This document shows, one piece after another, positions 52,101 through 59,901 of a stretch of 64,000 nt of DNA. Within the stretch, counting starts at the first letter, position 1; each line of letters opens with the position of its first letter. The notes beneath the pieces were generated by a model. The model saw only the letters and a program-made list of their open reading frames with translations. It searched no databases and was not told where the DNA came from. A program made the translations under genes and the position numbers. This DNA is from Nocardioides albertanoniae (GTDB taxonomy: Bacteria > Actinomycetota > Actinomycetes > Propionibacteriales > Nocardioidaceae): the NCBI RefSeq assembly GCF_006716315.1, contig NZ_VFOV01000001.1, forward strand, positions 4,480,501 to 4,544,500, written 5' to 3'.

Positions 52101-52619
52101 CACGCACATGGCGCCGACGCACCGACTGCGATGAAGAACGGGAAGCGTCCCGCCTGGATCGCCCGGTATGCCGATGTCCTCGGCGACCTCCACGACACCG
52201 TGGCGCTGTGGCGGGCTGCCCACGACGTGCCGGAGGACGATCCGCGCCCGACCGGGCCAGCCGTCAACGACCCGATCGCCGCTCGTTTCCAACGCCACCT
52301 GTTACGGCAGCTCACCGTTCGCCACAGCGACTCGGTCCGCCGCTGGCACGAACTGATCATCCACCGGACAGGAACCCCAGCCCAGGACGACCACACCAGA
52401 GGCGAGGCCATCGAACTCGCCCGCATGCTCGACACACTCCATCGCCGCGGCCACGACGCCAGCGGACTGCTCGACCGTGCCCTCGCCAGCCGTGCTCTGC
52501 CCGAGAGCCATGCCATCGCCGCCCTGACCTACCGCATCCGCAAACTCACCCCACACGACCCGCTTCAGTCACGACGCGAGTCAGCCGGGCACGCTAGCCC
52601 CTCGGCATTCGGCCTGTGA
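49125..52619 (+). CDS. MobF-family conjugative relaxase-helicase (TrwC/TraI-like)
   Basis: A protein of 1164 residues for nicking and unwinding DNA during conjugation. The N-terminal relaxase domain has catalytic Tyr candidates Tyr12/Tyr14 (MTIHKLAAGSGYEYLTRQ), FDLTFSPVKSVSALWA and the metal-binding HUH-type motif DLHTHVAVANK near 177. The C-terminal RecD-like helicase has Walker A APAGSGKTTAVE near 520-530, Walker B VVIDEAGMAD near 600 and ASTVHTAQGLTTDVV near 825. ATG 49125 fits the usual MTIHKL start; a GTG two codons upstream is an alternative. No type IV coupling protein or secretion genes are visible, so the element may be mobilisable, or transfer like actinomycete integrative elements. 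Confidence 0.93.
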   Translation: MTIHKLAAGSGYEYLTRQVAAGDSTELGSTALADYYEAEGEAPGQWVGAGLAAFAGDGIGSGDVVTAGQMGHLFGAGEHPVAGRPLGRRTRSDGVAGFDLTFSPVKSVSALWAVAPPEIARAIEQAHDAAVHDALAYVEHDVLFTREGTDGVRQVETRGLIAAAFRHRDSRAGDPDLHTHVAVANKVQAKHSGRWLTVYGRVLFQHTVAISETYNTALEYRLGEALGVTFTERANPRERRPVREAVGVSARLCRLWSRRARDIDRRENDLVTAFVVEHGRPPTEPERLRLVQQANLETRAPKHEPRAEADQRRLWRRQASEFLGSESTLDAMIRTALDVSRSDRGPRSGGPMEAHLIRAMAVAVITELETRRATWQSWHLRAEAERQVRMAGSGRVAADDLPALVDDVVVAAVGMSVPLTPDDDPVLLRADLREPGGLRRSDGTSVYRHTGADHYTSQRILQAEQLLVDAAGLGSDFAFSPEEIDIVLAASTVAGVRLNDGQRALVHALAGGHRVRLALAPAGSGKTTAVEVLAAVWTANGYDAIGLAPSAAAAKVLQDATGLPCETLAKIDDEILTHNHAGRDHRNGLSTRIGPETLVVIDEAGMADTLTLDRVVTFCLSRGAMIRLLGDDQQLSAVGAGGVLRDIAHRHGADRLEEVVRFIDPGEAAASLDLRDGDRAAIGFYLDHDRVHTGDEDTTMAEVLAAWQHDREHGLDALMLAPTRDMVATLNQLARTQRLGGVDPRTQVELADGNQASVGDTIITRHNQRRLAVSGTDWVKNGDRWTITRVRRGTLTVRHATTGLTAVLPADYVADHVELGYASTVHTAQGLTTDVVHGIVDGREDRQMLYTMLTRGRLENHVHVVLEPVDPVDADREQCTLPGIEEQLTAIQVLDEVVARDGAAVSATTTLRRGRSWSTQLHDASVRYGDAVTTGAQRVLGSGWEEAIEAAGVGPLPWLPSVPAGLARDESWGPYLAARARHVEVTADGFLNHAHGADAPTAMKNGKRPAWIARYADVLGDLHDTVALWRAAHDVPEDDPRPTGPAVNDPIAARFQRHLLRQLTVRHSDSVRRWHELIIHRTGTPAQDDHTRGEAIELARMLDTLHRRGHDASGLLDRALASRALPESHAIAALTYRIRKLTPHDPLQSRRESAGHASPSAFGL

Positions 52620-52863
52620 CCCACCCCGTCACGTTCGGACCCTATCTCGCTCCAAGAGAGCCTCGTCTTCTGGGAAGTCTGCCGATTCCCCACAGGTCCC
52701 TCGCCACGGTGAAGGTCTTGACGACGCTGTCTCGGCAGCAGCATCCGCTGCGTGCGGTGCAGAAGTCCTGCGTTCGCGGCCTCGCAGTCGGATCGCGCCC
52801 GGAGCCGGTCTACCCGCGGTTCTGCTCGATGGTCCCCGAATCATCGCCCTAGGCTCAGGGCAC

Positions 52864-53466
52864 GTGACAGCACGACTCAATGACACCCAGTTGGCGGTGC
52901 TCAACTGGCTTGCGAGGGATCCCGGTGCCGGCGAAGCGACGAACCCGCAGCGGCTGACCGCACGCGCTCTGGAGAGGCGAAGGCTCGTCAAGATCAGGGG
53001 CCGTGGACCCCGATGGCATGCAACGCTCACAACCGCCGGCCTCCATTACCTCGAGCATGGGGCATACCCGCCCGGCCACTTCTGGTCGCAACCCGATCCG
53101 GTGTCCAAGGCGCCTGCAACAACACCGGCACGCGAGCGGCCTGGGAAGAAGAAGGAGGCCAAACCCGAGGTCGACCTCACCATCGACTCGCCAGCCGGTA
53201 AGCGACGCCGAGGAGGCCGGCCAGCAGGAGACGCGCTGTTTTCTGGCGACGTGAGCGATCCGTACGATGAGAAGATCCTCATCACTGTCAAGGAGGCCGC
53301 GTGGATGCTCAGTCTCCCTGAGCATGCGATCCGTCAGGCAGTCTCGCTCGGTGATCTTGACCGCGTCTTCATCGGCGAGGGCGCGAGGAACTATCGGATC
53401 GTGTACGGATCGCTGCTCGCCTGGGTGAACTCGATGCCGCGAGAGTCCAGGAAAGGCTGGTGGTGA
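52864..53466 (+). CDS. Predicted two-domain DNA-binding protein of the mobile element
   Basis: A protein of 200 residues with no named family. Residues 5-65 look like a winged helix (LNDTQLAVLNWLARDPGAGE and LTARALERRRLVKIRGRG). A basic Lys/Arg-rich linker follows. Residues about 140-195 resemble an excisionase/MerR-like helix-turn-helix (LITVKEAAWMLSLPEHAIRQ). The GTG start lies 245 bases after the relaxase. Its stop shares GTGA with the next gene. It could regulate transfer or act with the relaxase. Confidence 0.55.
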   Translation: MTARLNDTQLAVLNWLARDPGAGEATNPQRLTARALERRRLVKIRGRGPRWHATLTTAGLHYLEHGAYPPGHFWSQPDPVSKAPATTPARERPGKKKEAKPEVDLTIDSPAGKRRRGGRPAGDALFSGDVSDPYDEKILITVKEAAWMLSLPEHAIRQAVSLGDLDRVFIGEGARNYRIVYGSLLAWVNSMPRESRKGWW

Positions 53467-53810
53467 AGATGCGGCCCGAGCACTGGGAGCCGCCCGACCC
53501 GCCCAAACTGCTCGTATCGGCCCGACGGGTTGCAGAGGAGTTGGACGTCCCCATCTGGAAGGCCAACGAGATCTGCTGGTGCCTCGACCGGCGCTTCTAC
53601 GCCCCAGGCCAGACCCACTACCGGGTCACCCGAGCATCACTCGACGCCTTCAAGGCACTCCTGGCTGACGGCATGACGACCCTCGGCGCACGGTCGGTCA
53701 TGTGGCACTTCAAGCAACGGGGAAGCTTGCCGCCACCAGATCTCGGCAAAGAAGAGCGAGACTGGATCTACTGGCACTCCCGACAACGCCGGCCGAACCG
53801 CCGCTGGTGA
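53463..53810 (+). CDS. Small hypothetical protein, helix-turn-helix-like
   Basis: A protein of 115 residues, Trp-rich (EHWEPPDPPKLL and ERDWIYWHSRQRR). The part VSARRVAEELDVPIWKANEI, followed by YRVTRASLDAFKALLADGM, resembles a short helix-turn-helix with wing. GTG 53463 shares GTGA with the preceding stop and has GAAAGG 6 bases upstream; ATG 53469 is also possible. It is translationally coupled to the upstream DNA-binding protein, so both probably act on element DNA. No known family. Confidence 0.5.
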   Translation: MKMRPEHWEPPDPPKLLVSARRVAEELDVPIWKANEICWCLDRRFYAPGQTHYRVTRASLDAFKALLADGMTTLGARSVMWHFKQRGSLPPPDLGKEERDWIYWHSRQRRPNRRW

Positions 53811-53880
53811 GAATCGAACCGCTGCCAGGCGCCAAACCTCATGCAGACTCCACAGGATCGTGTCATCACGACCTGCCGGG

Positions 53881-54735
53881 TCAGGCTGCACCGATCTCCC
53901 GGCCCTTCTGCTCTGAACACCCACGCTCCCAGCTGGTGTCGTCGGTCCACACCGCGGCATAGATCTTCAGCCGGTCCAACGAACGCGCAGCGCGTCGCCG
54001 CAGCGTACGGGCCGCCTGTGGGTGGTCGCGGGCTACCAGCTCGACGGCCGCAGGTGTGGTCAAGCCGAGTCGTCCGCGACGTGGCGGTGCGCTAACGGTC
54101 TCGGCGGCGGCGGCGAGCTCGTGGAGTAGGCGCACATCCTCCTCCTCGACAGCGTGGTCGCGGATTGCCTGGTCGAGGAACTCACACAACTCCACCTCCG
54201 GCGCGACCTCCCCCTCCAGGTCTGCGCGATCGTTGGCGAAGCTCGCGAGCATGGCAAGCTCGTCAGTGAGCAGCACATGCTTCCAGTGGCGGTCGGCACG
54301 GCTGCCGACACCGAGGGAGGCTGTGACCTCGCGTCGGGTCGCGTTCAGGAGTGCCCGGGCCAGCCACGGCGTTCGTAACCGATGCGCCTGACAGGCCTGC
54401 ACCCACAGCTCGGAGGCGACCAGTGCATCGATGTCGAGCGACAGGTCGCTCAGCCCTTCTGCGACCCTGCACGCTCCAGGGATCAGGAGCCACACCAGGG
54501 CTGCGACTGCTGACCGGTCGCTGGCGGTGAGAGTCGCCAGAGTCCGTAACACCGCCGTCTTGTCCGCGACATCGGCCTTGCGGGTCCATTCTCTGAGGTC
54601 CGCGAGGTCATCGACCACGGCCAGGCGCGGGTCGACGGCGCACCATCGTTCCCATCCTTCTCGCGCTTCGGCGAGCAGCGGTGACGCTGGATCGTCGAGT
54701 CCAAACTGGTCTGCAACGCTCATCGAGTCCCCCAT
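53881..54735 (-). CDS. Hypothetical helical protein of the mobile element
   Basis: A protein of 284 residues, mainly alpha-helical and acidic in the first half. It contains AALVWLLIPGACRVAEGLSD, LRTPWLARALLNATRREV and LVARDHPQAARTLRRRAARS. The arrangement recalls sigma-like proteins carried by actinobacterial mobile elements, but I cannot assign a family. Alternative starts are 54735 (used) and 54723. It is divergent from the XRE gene, with 77 bases between starts, a common layout for regulator pairs. Confidence 0.5.
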   Translation of the reverse strand: MGDSMSVADQFGLDDPASPLLAEAREGWERWCAVDPRLAVVDDLADLREWTRKADVADKTAVLRTLATLTASDRSAVAALVWLLIPGACRVAEGLSDLSLDIDALVASELWVQACQAHRLRTPWLARALLNATRREVTASLGVGSRADRHWKHVLLTDELAMLASFANDRADLEGEVAPEVELCEFLDQAIRDHAVEEEDVRLLHELAAAAETVSAPPRRGRLGLTTPAAVELVARDHPQAARTLRRRAARSLDRLKIYAAVWTDDTSWERGCSEQKGREIGAA

Positions 54736-54801
54736 TCCTGGTTGTCACCAGGTAGGTGCACCGCACAAAGACGCCTCTTGAGCGTGCCAGATCCGAAGAG
54801 T

Positions 54802-54807
54802 TATGTT
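54802..54807 (+). promoter_or_regulatory. Possible -10 box for a leaderless XRE transcript
   Basis: TATGTT lies 5 bases before the ATG at 54813. Since transcripts start about 6-8 bases after the -10 box, the mRNA would begin at or next to the start codon. No ribosome binding site is present before that ATG. Leaderless genes of this kind are frequent in actinobacteria. Confidence 0.35.
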
Positions 54808-54812
54808 TTGGT

Positions 54813-55487
54813 ATGGCCATCGGCCACGAGGGCTCGCTGTTGAAGGCCGCTCGCGTTGCTCGCGGGCTGACCCAAGAGACGCTCGCGCGCCGAAGCGGAA
54901 CGTCACAGCCATCGCTGTCGGCCTACGAACGTGGCACGAAGTCGCCCACCCTGGCGGTCCTGGAGCGGATCTTGCGCTGCCTCGACTTCGAGCTCGCTCT
55001 AAACGAGCGGATCATCTTCCACCAGATCGAGGTCGCTGGGCCCGGGCGATCCACGGCCCTGGTGCCGAACCGGCTGTGGCGGTTGTCGCCCGAGCGGTGC
55101 TTCGCGCCGCTATGGGTATGGCACGGTCGCGATCACAAGGTGTTCTCCCTGGGTGACCGCGACAAGCGGGCTGCTGGTTATGCCTGGCTGTTGCGCTACG
55201 GCGACGAAACGCAGCTCTTCGAGCACCTCGACGCTGCACTTCTGGTCGACGTATGGCCCGATCTGGTTGACGGCCTGCCTCCGGAGATTTGCGAGGCGTG
55301 GTGGCCGTTGATCGGCTGGACCAAGGATCAAGCCATCGAGGAGCTGATCCTCGCCGACGCTCAGGCATGGGGGCAGGACTACCGACGCCGAACCGCGACC
55401 CGCGCGAAGAGGCTGCGGGTGTTCCGGCGGCTGGCCGAATACGGGTTGGACCCCGATCAGATCCGAGCGCTGATGCGGCACTGGTGA
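54813..55487 (+). CDS. XRE-family helix-turn-helix protein
   Basis: A protein of 224 residues. The N-terminal Cro/CI-type helix-turn-helix is LLKAARVARGLTQETLARRS followed by GTSQPSLSAYERGTKSPTLA. The remaining 150 residues form an unassigned domain, Trp-rich with EICEAWWPLIGWTKDQAIEE and ending DPDQIRALMRHW. ATG 54813 is chosen because the conserved helix-turn-helix starts soon after it and a -10-like box precedes it. It may control the divergent gene and the integrase module. A regulatory or antitoxin role is possible; nothing in the sequence decides. Confidence 0.75.
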   Translation: MAIGHEGSLLKAARVARGLTQETLARRSGTSQPSLSAYERGTKSPTLAVLERILRCLDFELALNERIIFHQIEVAGPGRSTALVPNRLWRLSPERCFAPLWVWHGRDHKVFSLGDRDKRAAGYAWLLRYGDETQLFEHLDAALLVDVWPDLVDGLPPEICEAWWPLIGWTKDQAIEELILADAQAWGQDYRRRTATRAKRLRVFRRLAEYGLDPDQIRALMRHW

Positions 55488-55530
55488 CGGGCCCGGCCAT
55501 CACCACCGGCGTCGACACGCCCGAACAGCA

Positions 55531-56796
55531 TCACGCGGCGGCGTCACCGTCATCAACCTCCTGCTCGACCCGCGCGATGACGTCGTCCTCCCCGGGGGCG
55601 GGCGGGAGGGTGAGCAGGGTGCCGTCGGGGCTCTCCCAGCGGAAGGTGCGCTCCATGTGGGAGGCTGGGGTCCGGTCGATGGTGGTGTCGACCTCGATGT
55701 AGAAGCCTTCGGTGATCGCCGATGAGGTGTGGCCCAGGAACGTGGCTGCCGCATCACTGTCCATGCCACGGGCGATGACAGTTGCTCCGGTGCGGCGGTA
55801 CCAGCGCAGGCTGATCCCGGAGTCACCCAAGCCCGCGTCGACCAGAAACTCGCGGAAGGTGCGGCGTACGTTGGGCGGGACCAGCGGGCCACCGGTGCGG
55901 CCGGCGAAGATGGTGCGCTCAGTTGGGACGCCGCGCAGCCGGCGGCGGATCACCGCAGCAGCGAACTCCGGGACCGGGACGAGCCGGTTCGAGGAGTCGG
56001 TCTTGGGGCGTTCCTGGCGGAAGGTGCCTTTCTTCTTACGCTGCACCACGGTGCCTGTGACCGCGGCGATCATCCCGGCCGGGCCGTCGGTGATGTCGCA
56101 GGGGCGCAGGGCCAGCACCTCGCCCGGGCGCATCGCGGTGCCGAGCAGGATCTCGATGATGTCTCGGACCTGGCCGTCGGGTTTCGGGCCCGGCAGCCCG
56201 GGCTGGGTGCGCCAGTTGGCGGCGGCCTCGCGGATCTTGCTGACCTGTTCGAGGGTGAGCGCCTTCGGCTTGTTCTTCACCGCTCGCAGCCGTGAGGTGC
56301 CCTGGACGGGGTTGCGGTTGATCGCGTCGTGGCGCAGTGCGTAGCCGAAGAGCAGGTTGAGCACAGTGCGGGTCTTGCGGGCGCGGGAGGGCGAGTCGGC
56401 CTCCTGGGCATTGAGTAGCGCCTCCACTCGGCCTGTGGTGAGTTCGGCGAGGGTGAAGTGCTCGAACGCGGGCATGATGTACAGGCGGACTTGGTCGCGG
56501 TAGTGGTCCTTGGTGCCGTCGGCCAGCTCCTTGGTCTCCAGGTCAGCGTCCCAGCGTTCGACGAGGGTGGTGAACGGCGCGTCGGGGCGCAGGTCGCCGG
56601 CGTGACCGAATCCGGGGCGGCGTAGCAGTCGCTTCTTGAGTTCACGCCGTGCCTGCGGTGCTGTCTCTCGGCTGACCCGAACCTGCCGGACCCTGCCGTC
56701 GGCATCGCGCACCCGGGTCTCAGCGATCGTCTTCTCACCCTTACGGCGAGTGGTGATCGTGCCGTAGGTGCCGATGTCGATGCGCGGTCGAGTCAT
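55531..56796 (-). CDS. Tyrosine integrase of the tRNA-Ala element
   Basis: Site-specific recombinase of 421 residues. An N-terminal arm-binding part (DIGTYGTITTRRKGEKTIAE) is followed by a core-binding SAM-like domain (about 85-165) and a catalytic domain. Catalytic residues are Arg near 221 in GTAMRPGEVLAL, Arg in the second box (SLRWYRRTGAT), His in FLGHTSSAITEGF and Tyr near 365 in GFYIEVD. The first His of the H-x-x-R box is Arg here, a variation seen in many actinobacterial integrases. ATG 56796 directly follows an in-frame GTG. It lies next to the Xis-like gene and the 3' end of tRNA-Ala, the expected attachment site. Confidence 0.93.
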   Translation of the reverse strand: MTRPRIDIGTYGTITTRRKGEKTIAETRVRDADGRVRQVRVSRETAPQARRELKKRLLRRPGFGHAGDLRPDAPFTTLVERWDADLETKELADGTKDHYRDQVRLYIMPAFEHFTLAELTTGRVEALLNAQEADSPSRARKTRTVLNLLFGYALRHDAINRNPVQGTSRLRAVKNKPKALTLEQVSKIREAAANWRTQPGLPGPKPDGQVRDIIEILLGTAMRPGEVLALRPCDITDGPAGMIAAVTGTVVQRKKKGTFRQERPKTDSSNRLVPVPEFAAAVIRRRLRGVPTERTIFAGRTGGPLVPPNVRRTFREFLVDAGLGDSGISLRWYRRTGATVIARGMDSDAAATFLGHTSSAITEGFYIEVDTTIDRTPASHMERTFRWESPDGTLLTLPPAPGEDDVIARVEQEVDDGDAAA

Positions 56797-56811
56797 CACC
56801 GCTCACCCCCG

Positions 56812-57087
56812 TCAGCCGGCCTCCGCGTCGGGACGATGACGTTGGGCGTCCTCCTCCTCCAGGCTGGCCAGCCAAGCCTCGATCTCGCCCGCCCGGAACC
56901 GAAGTTCGCGGCCGACTCGGAATCCCCGCGGCCCGCGGCCCTGGGAGCGCAGGTCGTAGAGGGTCTGGATGGGGACGTGGAGGTGGGCGCAGAGTTCGGA
57001 GAGGGTGAGCACGTCTCCGAACGGCGCAGTCGCGGCGTGGGCGTCGTAGGCGTCGGGGTTGTCGTGGGCGTTGTGGTTGGTGTCCAT
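56812..57087 (-). CDS. Excisionase-like helix-turn-helix protein
   Basis: A protein of 91 residues with a MerR/Xis-type helix-turn-helix: LTLSELCAHLHVPIQTLYDL followed by GPRGFRVGRELRFRAGEIEA and WLASLEEED. This pattern belongs to small excisionases encoded just upstream of actinobacterial integrases. ATG 57087 is chosen; a longer form to 57147 has no additional conserved sequence. It is 15 bases upstream of the integrase start, so both are transcribed together from a promoter near the tRNA. Confidence 0.85.
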   Translation of the reverse strand: MDTNHNAHDNPDAYDAHAATAPFGDVLTLSELCAHLHVPIQTLYDLRSQGRGPRGFRVGRELRFRAGEIEAWLASLEEEDAQRHRPDAEAG

Positions 57088-57258
57088 GCACCCCAAGGCA
57101 CCGAGCCTGCCGCGAGTGGCCGAGACGGCCCGAGGCACCTCGACCATGTCGTCTCGAGCTGAGCGGTGGTTTGGCTGAATTCGCGGAGTAAACGCGGAGC
57201 GGGCATCTGTTCATCCTTGGTTCTGGATGCCGGATGCCCGCTCTGACCTGGTATTTCT

Positions 57259-57334
57259 TGGTGGAGCTGAGGGGATTCGAACCCCTGGCCTTCTCATTGC
57301 GAACGAGACGCGCTACCAACTGCGCCACAGCCCC
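57259..57334 (-). tRNA. tRNA-Ala (anticodon CGC)
   Basis: Seventy-six bases including encoded CCA. Acceptor stem GGGGCTG/CAGCTCC, D-arm with GCGCAGTTGGTAGCGC, anticodon stem TCTCG/TGAGA with loop TTCGCAA (anticodon CGC, Ala) and T-arm CAGGGGTTCGAATCCCCT. The 3' end faces the integrase-Xis module, so it is the probable attB/attR site of the element to its left. Confidence 0.97.
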
Positions 57335-57387
57335 AAGCGATGTGAAACGTTAGCACCTCGCCGCTGGTGATTCCCAATCAGTAGGCA

Positions 57388-58209
57388 TCAGGAGCCGGTG
57401 GCGCGGTTGCGGGCCGCGTCGGCGGCCTCGGCAGCGGCACGCTCGGCCTCTTCGGCCTCGCGGACGAGCTTGGAGTCGGCGGCGTTGCGGCCCGAGCTCC
57501 ACACGCCGGTGGCGTCGAGGTCGATCGTGCGTACGCTGCGGCGCGGCGCCGCCTCCTTGGAGACGTACGTCGGCAGCGGGGTCTCGACCGGCTTCCAGGA
57601 ACCCTCGGGGATCTGCTCGCCGGTGTCGTCGTGCTCGACGACGGCGACCAGGTCGCCGGTGTCATGGTCGATGTCGAAGGTGACCCGGGGCGGGGTGACC
57701 GGCTCGGGCTCGGCGACGTCGGCGGGGAACGGGGTGCGTGCCCAGATCTCCTGCTGGTGGCGGACGCTGAACCGGCAGGTGACCAGCCAGGCGACGACGA
57801 TCCCGCCTGGGATCGCGATCCAGACGGGCTTGACGACACCGAAACCGGCGAGTGCGCCGACCACGACGAGGCCGAGGAGAAGCACACCGAGCACGATGCT
57901 GCGGCGCTTGGCCGCGTCTCGGCCCGCCCTGCGGCGTACGGCCATCGGCACCGGCCGCAGGGCCGGCTCCTCGGACGGAGCAGCCTTCTGCCCCGACTTC
58001 TTCGACGACGACTTCTCGGTCACCAGGTCGGTCGAGCTCTTGCCGGTGGCCTCTCGCCGCGCCAGAATTCGGCGCGATGCGGAGATGGCGGCGCTGGCCC
58101 GACTCCTGGCACCGTCCTCTGCACTAGCAGTCTGCTCGAGCGCTTTTGGCACCAAGTACACCGCCCACGCCACGGCGAGGGCGACGAAGATGAGTGCGCT
58201 CGGGTCCAC
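57388..58209 (-). CDS. sepX: SepX/GlpR-like divisome membrane protein
   Basis: A protein of 273 residues. A short N-terminal helix (LIFVALAVAWAVYLVPKAL) is followed by a basic cytoplasmic loop and two close transmembrane helices (about 104-145: SIVLGVLLLGLVVVGALAGF and PVWIAIPGGIVVAWLVTCRF). The C-terminal Pro/Asp-rich soluble domain is highly charged at the end. In Mycobacterium and Corynebacterium the order galU-glp(moeA)-rimJ-glpR places this gene as the membrane receptor for the FtsZ-binding Glp. In Streptomyces the homologue is SepX. Here it lies in the same series, with moaC and mog inserted. Assignment rests on topology and gene order. Confidence 0.7.
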   Translation of the reverse strand: MDPSALIFVALAVAWAVYLVPKALEQTASAEDGARSRASAAISASRRILARREATGKSSTDLVTEKSSSKKSGQKAAPSEEPALRPVPMAVRRRAGRDAAKRRSIVLGVLLLGLVVVGALAGFGVVKPVWIAIPGGIVVAWLVTCRFSVRHQQEIWARTPFPADVAEPEPVTPPRVTFDIDHDTGDLVAVVEHDDTGEQIPEGSWKPVETPLPTYVSKEAAPRRSVRTIDLDATGVWSSGRNAADSKLVREAEEAERAAAEAADAARNRATGS

Positions 58210-58310
58210 GTCAAGAAGCGTAGGAGCCTTGACCAGCCCGTAAGCGGATGTGCTGTGGTGTGTCGCGTGTGACTTGTGTGATTTCAGACAGACACGCCGA
58301 GGTCAGGGCA

Positions 58311-58910
58311 TCATTCAGGTGACAATCCGAGCCGGGAGAGCATCCCCTGGTGACATTCTTCAACGGTGATCGCGAAGATCCGGTGGTCTCGCCAGGCGCC
58401 GTCGATGTGCAGGAATCTGGGCGCATAGCCGATCTCGTCGATGCCCAGCTTCTCCACGACACGCAGCGAGTTGATGTTCTCCGGCCGGATGCAGACCTCG
58501 ATGCGATGCAGCCGCGCGGTGGTGAAGCAGTGGTCGATGACCAGGGCCACCGCCAACGGCATCACGCCCCGCCCGGCGAACTGCACGTCGATCCAGTAAC
58601 CGATCGACGCGAACTGCGCCGAGCCCCGCACGATGTTGTTGACCGTGATCTGACCGGCGAACCGGCCGTCGACCTCGATCGCGAACGGATAGGTGGCGCC
58701 GCGCTTGGCCTGCCGGCGAAGACGACGTACGAGGCCGGCGAACGTCGTCGGGCGCGCGGCCGAACCGGGCGGCACGGTGGCGTCCCACTGGTGGAGCCAG
58801 TCCGCCGAGCGGCGGCGTGCCTCGGTCCACGCCTTGGCGTCGATGCGGTCGAGGGGGCGGATGGTCACCGCACCGTGCGTGAGCACGGCGGGCCAGCCCG
58901 GATCGGTCAC
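58311..58910 (-). CDS. rimJ: GNAT N-acetyltransferase (RimJ-like)
   Basis: Acetyltransferase of 199 residues. It contains VTIRPLDRIDAKAWTEARRR, FAIEVDGRFAGQITVNNIVR, IGYWIDVQFAGRGVMPLAVA (acetyl-CoA binding loop) and VCIRPENINSLRVVEKLGI. These match the RimJ/RimL group that acetylates N-termini of ribosomal or other proteins. GTG 58910 shares GTGA with the mog stop; longer forms lie inside mog. The gene is conserved next to glp in actinobacteria, and a division-related target has not been shown. Confidence 0.85.
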   Translation of the reverse strand: MTDPGWPAVLTHGAVTIRPLDRIDAKAWTEARRRSADWLHQWDATVPPGSAARPTTFAGLVRRLRRQAKRGATYPFAIEVDGRFAGQITVNNIVRGSAQFASIGYWIDVQFAGRGVMPLAVALVIDHCFTTARLHRIEVCIRPENINSLRVVEKLGIDEIGYAPRFLHIDGAWRDHRIFAITVEECHQGMLSRLGLSPE

Positions 58911-59401
58911 TGGCCGTTGCCCCGGGAGTGATCGCTGCCGACCGACTGCTCCGCCGCGTGGGGCAGCACCGGGCGCAGGACGTCGATCGCATCCTTCACG
59001 CCGCCCCGTGAACCGGGAAGGTTGACCACCACGCACGCTCCGATCTGACCTGCCAGACCGCGGGACAATAACGCCGTCGGGATCCCCTTGGCCACTCCGG
59101 CCGCCCGGATGCCCTCCGCGAGCCCGGGGATCTCCCGGTCGAGCAGCGGGCGGGTCACCTCGGGGGTCAGATCGGTCGGGGTGAGCCCGGTGCCGCCGGT
59201 GGTGAGCACCACCCTCGCCCCCTCGCGCGCGGCCCGGGCGATCGCCTCACCGACCGGGTCGCCGTCGCGTACGACCTCGGGGGGTGCGACCTCGAAGCCG
59301 AGCTCCTCCAAGAAGGCGACGAGGAGCGGACCGGTGGTGTCCTCGTAGACGCCGGCCGAGGCACGGTTGGAGGCGACCACGACGCTGGCGCGCAGGCTCA
59401 T
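58907..59401 (-). CDS. mog: Molybdopterin adenylyltransferase-like protein (MogA/MoaB)
   Basis: Molybdenum cofactor biosynthesis enzyme of 164 residues. It contains [20 protein letters not shown], the conserved glycine motif [20 protein letters not shown] and [20 protein letters not shown]. It adenylates molybdopterin before molybdate insertion. The ATG at 59401 shares ATGA with the moaC stop. Longer upstream extension is in moaC. Confidence 0.9.
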   Translation of the reverse strand: MSLRASVVVASNRASAGVYEDTTGPLLVAFLEELGFEVAPPEVVRDGDPVGEAIARAAREGARVVLTTGGTGLTPTDLTPEVTRPLLDREIPGLAEGIRAAGVAKGIPTALLSRGLAGQIGACVVVNLPGSRGGVKDAIDVLRPVLPHAAEQSVGSDHSRGNGQ

Positions 59402-59901
59402 CGCCCGCCCCGCTGCTGGTCTCGCTGCTGGTCTCGCTGCCAGTCGCCCGACTTCCCGCCGGACTTCGTCTCGACCTGGATGTCGGTGATGACCGCGCCC
59501 TTGTCGACGGCCTTGACCATGTCGACCACGGTGAGGCCGGCGACCGCGACGGCGGTGAGCGCCTCCATCTCGACCCCGGTGCGGTCGGTGGTCTTGACTC
59601 TCGCGGTGATCTCGACGGCGTCGTCGGCGAGGCTCAGCTCGACCTTGACGCCCGAGATCGCCAGCGGGTGGCACAGCGGAATCAGGTCAGGTGTCTTCTT
59701 CGCCCCCATGATCCCGGCGATGCGGGCGACGGCGAGCGCGTCGCCCTTCGGCACACCCTCACCACGGAGCAGCGCGACGACCTCCGCAGAGACCAGCACC
59801 CGCCCGGAAGCGGTCGCGACCCGGGCCGTGACGGCCTTCTCGGAGACGTCGACCATCCGGGCGGCGCCGGCCTCGTCGACATGGGTCAGCCTGTCGGCCA
59901 T
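59398..59901 (-). CDS. moaC: Cyclic pyranopterin monophosphate synthase (MoaC)
   Basis: Molybdenum cofactor biosynthesis protein of 167 residues. It contains [40 protein letters not shown] and [20 protein letters not shown], the last with the active-site segment, and ends in VIKDI-like [16 protein letters not shown]. The final 16 residues repeat [11 protein letters not shown] and are unrelated to the fold. It overlaps moeA by one base and mog by four. Confidence 0.95.
   Translation of the reverse strand: MADRLTHVDEAGAARMVDVSEKAVTARVATASGRVLVSAEVVALLRGEGVPKGDALAVARIAGIMGAKKTPDLIPLCHPLAISGVKVELSLADDAVEITARVKTTDRTGVEMEALTAVAVAGLTVVDMVKAVDKGAVITDIQVETKSGGKSGDWQRDQQRDQQRGGR

Noticed and set aside
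53805..53830. GAGAATCGAACC segment resembling part of a tRNA T-arm, considered as attL
   Set aside because: It matches only the generic TTCGA-type core and not the flanking stem bases of the tRNA-Ala 3' end, so it is no attachment site duplicate.
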